Shown here: positions 63,472 through 64,000 of the stretch, one piece after another
Numbering within the stretch: position 1 is the first letter of the stretch
Layout of the letters: every line of letters starts with the position of its first letter
Assembly: GCA_029862205.1 (NCBI GenBank)
Contig: JAOTXT010000004.1
Coordinates: forward strand, 1 to 64,000
Reading direction: 5' to 3'
DNA from: Paracoccaceae bacterium
Lineage (GTDB): Bacteria; Pseudomonadota; Alphaproteobacteria; Rhodobacterales; Rhodobacteraceae
DNA: 64,000 nucleotides
The notes under the pieces: model-generated
The model's database searches: none
The model's input: the letters and a program-made list of their open reading frames with translations, nothing else
What the model was told of the DNA's origin: nothing
Position numbers and translations under genes: made by a program

Positions 63472-64000
63472 TGGACCGGCGCCCAGACGCACGCGGCGAA
63501 CGGCGCGCGGCCTTCCTGGCGGCGGCCGGAGTCACCCCGGAATCGGCGGCGCCCTTAGCGGGAGACGCCTCGAACCGGCGGTATTTCCGGGCCGGCGGGC
63601 ATATCCTGATGGATGCGCCGCCGGAGCTCGGCGAGGACGTGCGCCCGTTCATCGCGGTCACTCATTGGCTGCGGGCCCTGGGTCTGTCGGCGCCCGAGGT
63701 CTTGGCGGCGGATGATCAGCACGGTTTCCTGCTGCTCGAGGATTTGGGCGAAGGGCTATTCTCGGCCATGCTGCGCGATGGCGCGGCGGACGAGGAGGCG
63801 CTTTACTGCGCGGCGGTCGATCTGTTGGCCGACGCGGCCGGGGTATCTGCGCCTGATGAGATCGGGCCGCCGGGATGCCGGGTGGAGCTGGCGCCCTACG
63901 GTGCGGCGGTCCTGACCCGCGAGGCGCGGCTTATGACCGAGTGGTGGGTGCCGGCGGCGACCGACGAGGATGCGTCCGGCGCGATGTCGGACGAGCTCGA
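63471..64000 (+). CDS. amgK: Aminoglycoside-phosphotransferase-like sugar kinase, AmgK type (partial)
   Basis: The first 176 codons of a kinase that runs off the window end. It begins MDRRPDARGERRAAFLAAAG and contains GDASNRRYFRAGG, ILMDAPPE and LLLEDLGEGLFSAML, as in AmgK, which phosphorylates free MurNAc/GlcNAc at C1 for peptidoglycan recycling. murU would be the next gene. One-base overlap with tsaE. The frame stays open to base 64000. Confidence 0.85.
   Translation, partial: MDRRPDARGERRAAFLAAAGVTPESAAPLAGDASNRRYFRAGGHILMDAPPELGEDVRPFIAVTHWLRALGLSAPEVLAADDQHGFLLLEDLGEGLFSAMLRDGAADEEALYCAAVDLLADAAGVSAPDEIGPPGCRVELAPYGAAVLTREARLMTEWWVPAATDEDASGAMSDEL

Noticed and set aside
1-64000. CRISPR arrays, rRNA genes, insertion sequences
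   Set aside because: No regularly spaced repeats, rRNA signatures, transposase motifs or terminal inverted repeats flanking a gene were seen.

Overview
The window is GC-rich (two-thirds GC in most genes) and reads as the chromosome of an alphaproteobacterium of the Rhodobacterales type. The support is a RegA/RegB redox two-component pair with an adjacent SCO-type PrrC, an F0 ATP synthase operon (I-a-c-b'-b) kept apart from F1, a DivL-tsaE-amgK neighbourhood, a single-chain glycine decarboxylase behind a tandem glycine riboswitch, HslV with a short propeptide, and scattered histidine genes. No rRNA, CRISPR array, integrase or transposase is visible. The species cannot be named from this sequence.

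Layout. 1-2938: sugar-acid catabolism (IlvD/Edd dehydratase plus DenD-like dehydrogenase). 2966-6701: an unusual membrane-anchored P450 facing away from a glycosyltransferase, then a ParA-type ATPase converging on a pair of palindromes. 6838-11633: glycine riboswitch and gcvT-gcvH-gcvP. 11669-13897: a class III adenylate cyclase followed by a decayed second copy of the gcvP 3' end. 14200-22817: FliM-like protein, LonB/YcbZ-like protease, periplasmic 5'-nucleotidase, cytidylate-kinase-like/BON fusion and a BisC/TorZ-type molybdoenzyme. 22968-25318: M24 ectoine-hydrolase-like plus M20 deacylase pair with overlapping ends. 25794-33416: desaturase, divergent ArgP-like LysR regulator and a complete peptide/opine-type ABC importer. 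33849-34067: tRNA-Gly and tRNA-Pro. 34262-40330: aldehyde dehydrogenase, then hisA, hisH and hisB broken up by a secreted cysteine-protein/SCO/YHS cluster.

40446-43389 carries hslV, a membrane protein and hslU. Directly behind hslU sits an AT-rich, foreign-looking KAP-family P-loop NTPase (43418-44899), then a small CxxC protein and a field of related palindromes. 45841-48418 is the F0 operon. 48797-55038 is one long plus-strand run: cupin protein, two SDRs, lutA, an LhgO-like oxidase, lutB and lutC, for 2-hydroxy-acid oxidation. 55096-64000 holds a secreted KGG-repeat protein, an SDR, regA, a DMT transporter, prrC, regB, a DivL-like kinase with a frameshifted membrane anchor, tsaE and the start of amgK.

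The most unusual items are the AT-rich KAP NTPase behind hslU, the adenylate cyclase flanked by two copies of the gcvP end, the paired paralogous cysteine-rich secreted proteins with SCO and YHS partners, the P450 with altered signature motifs, and the frameshift in the DivL homologue. Functions are read from motifs and family memory. No database search was run.
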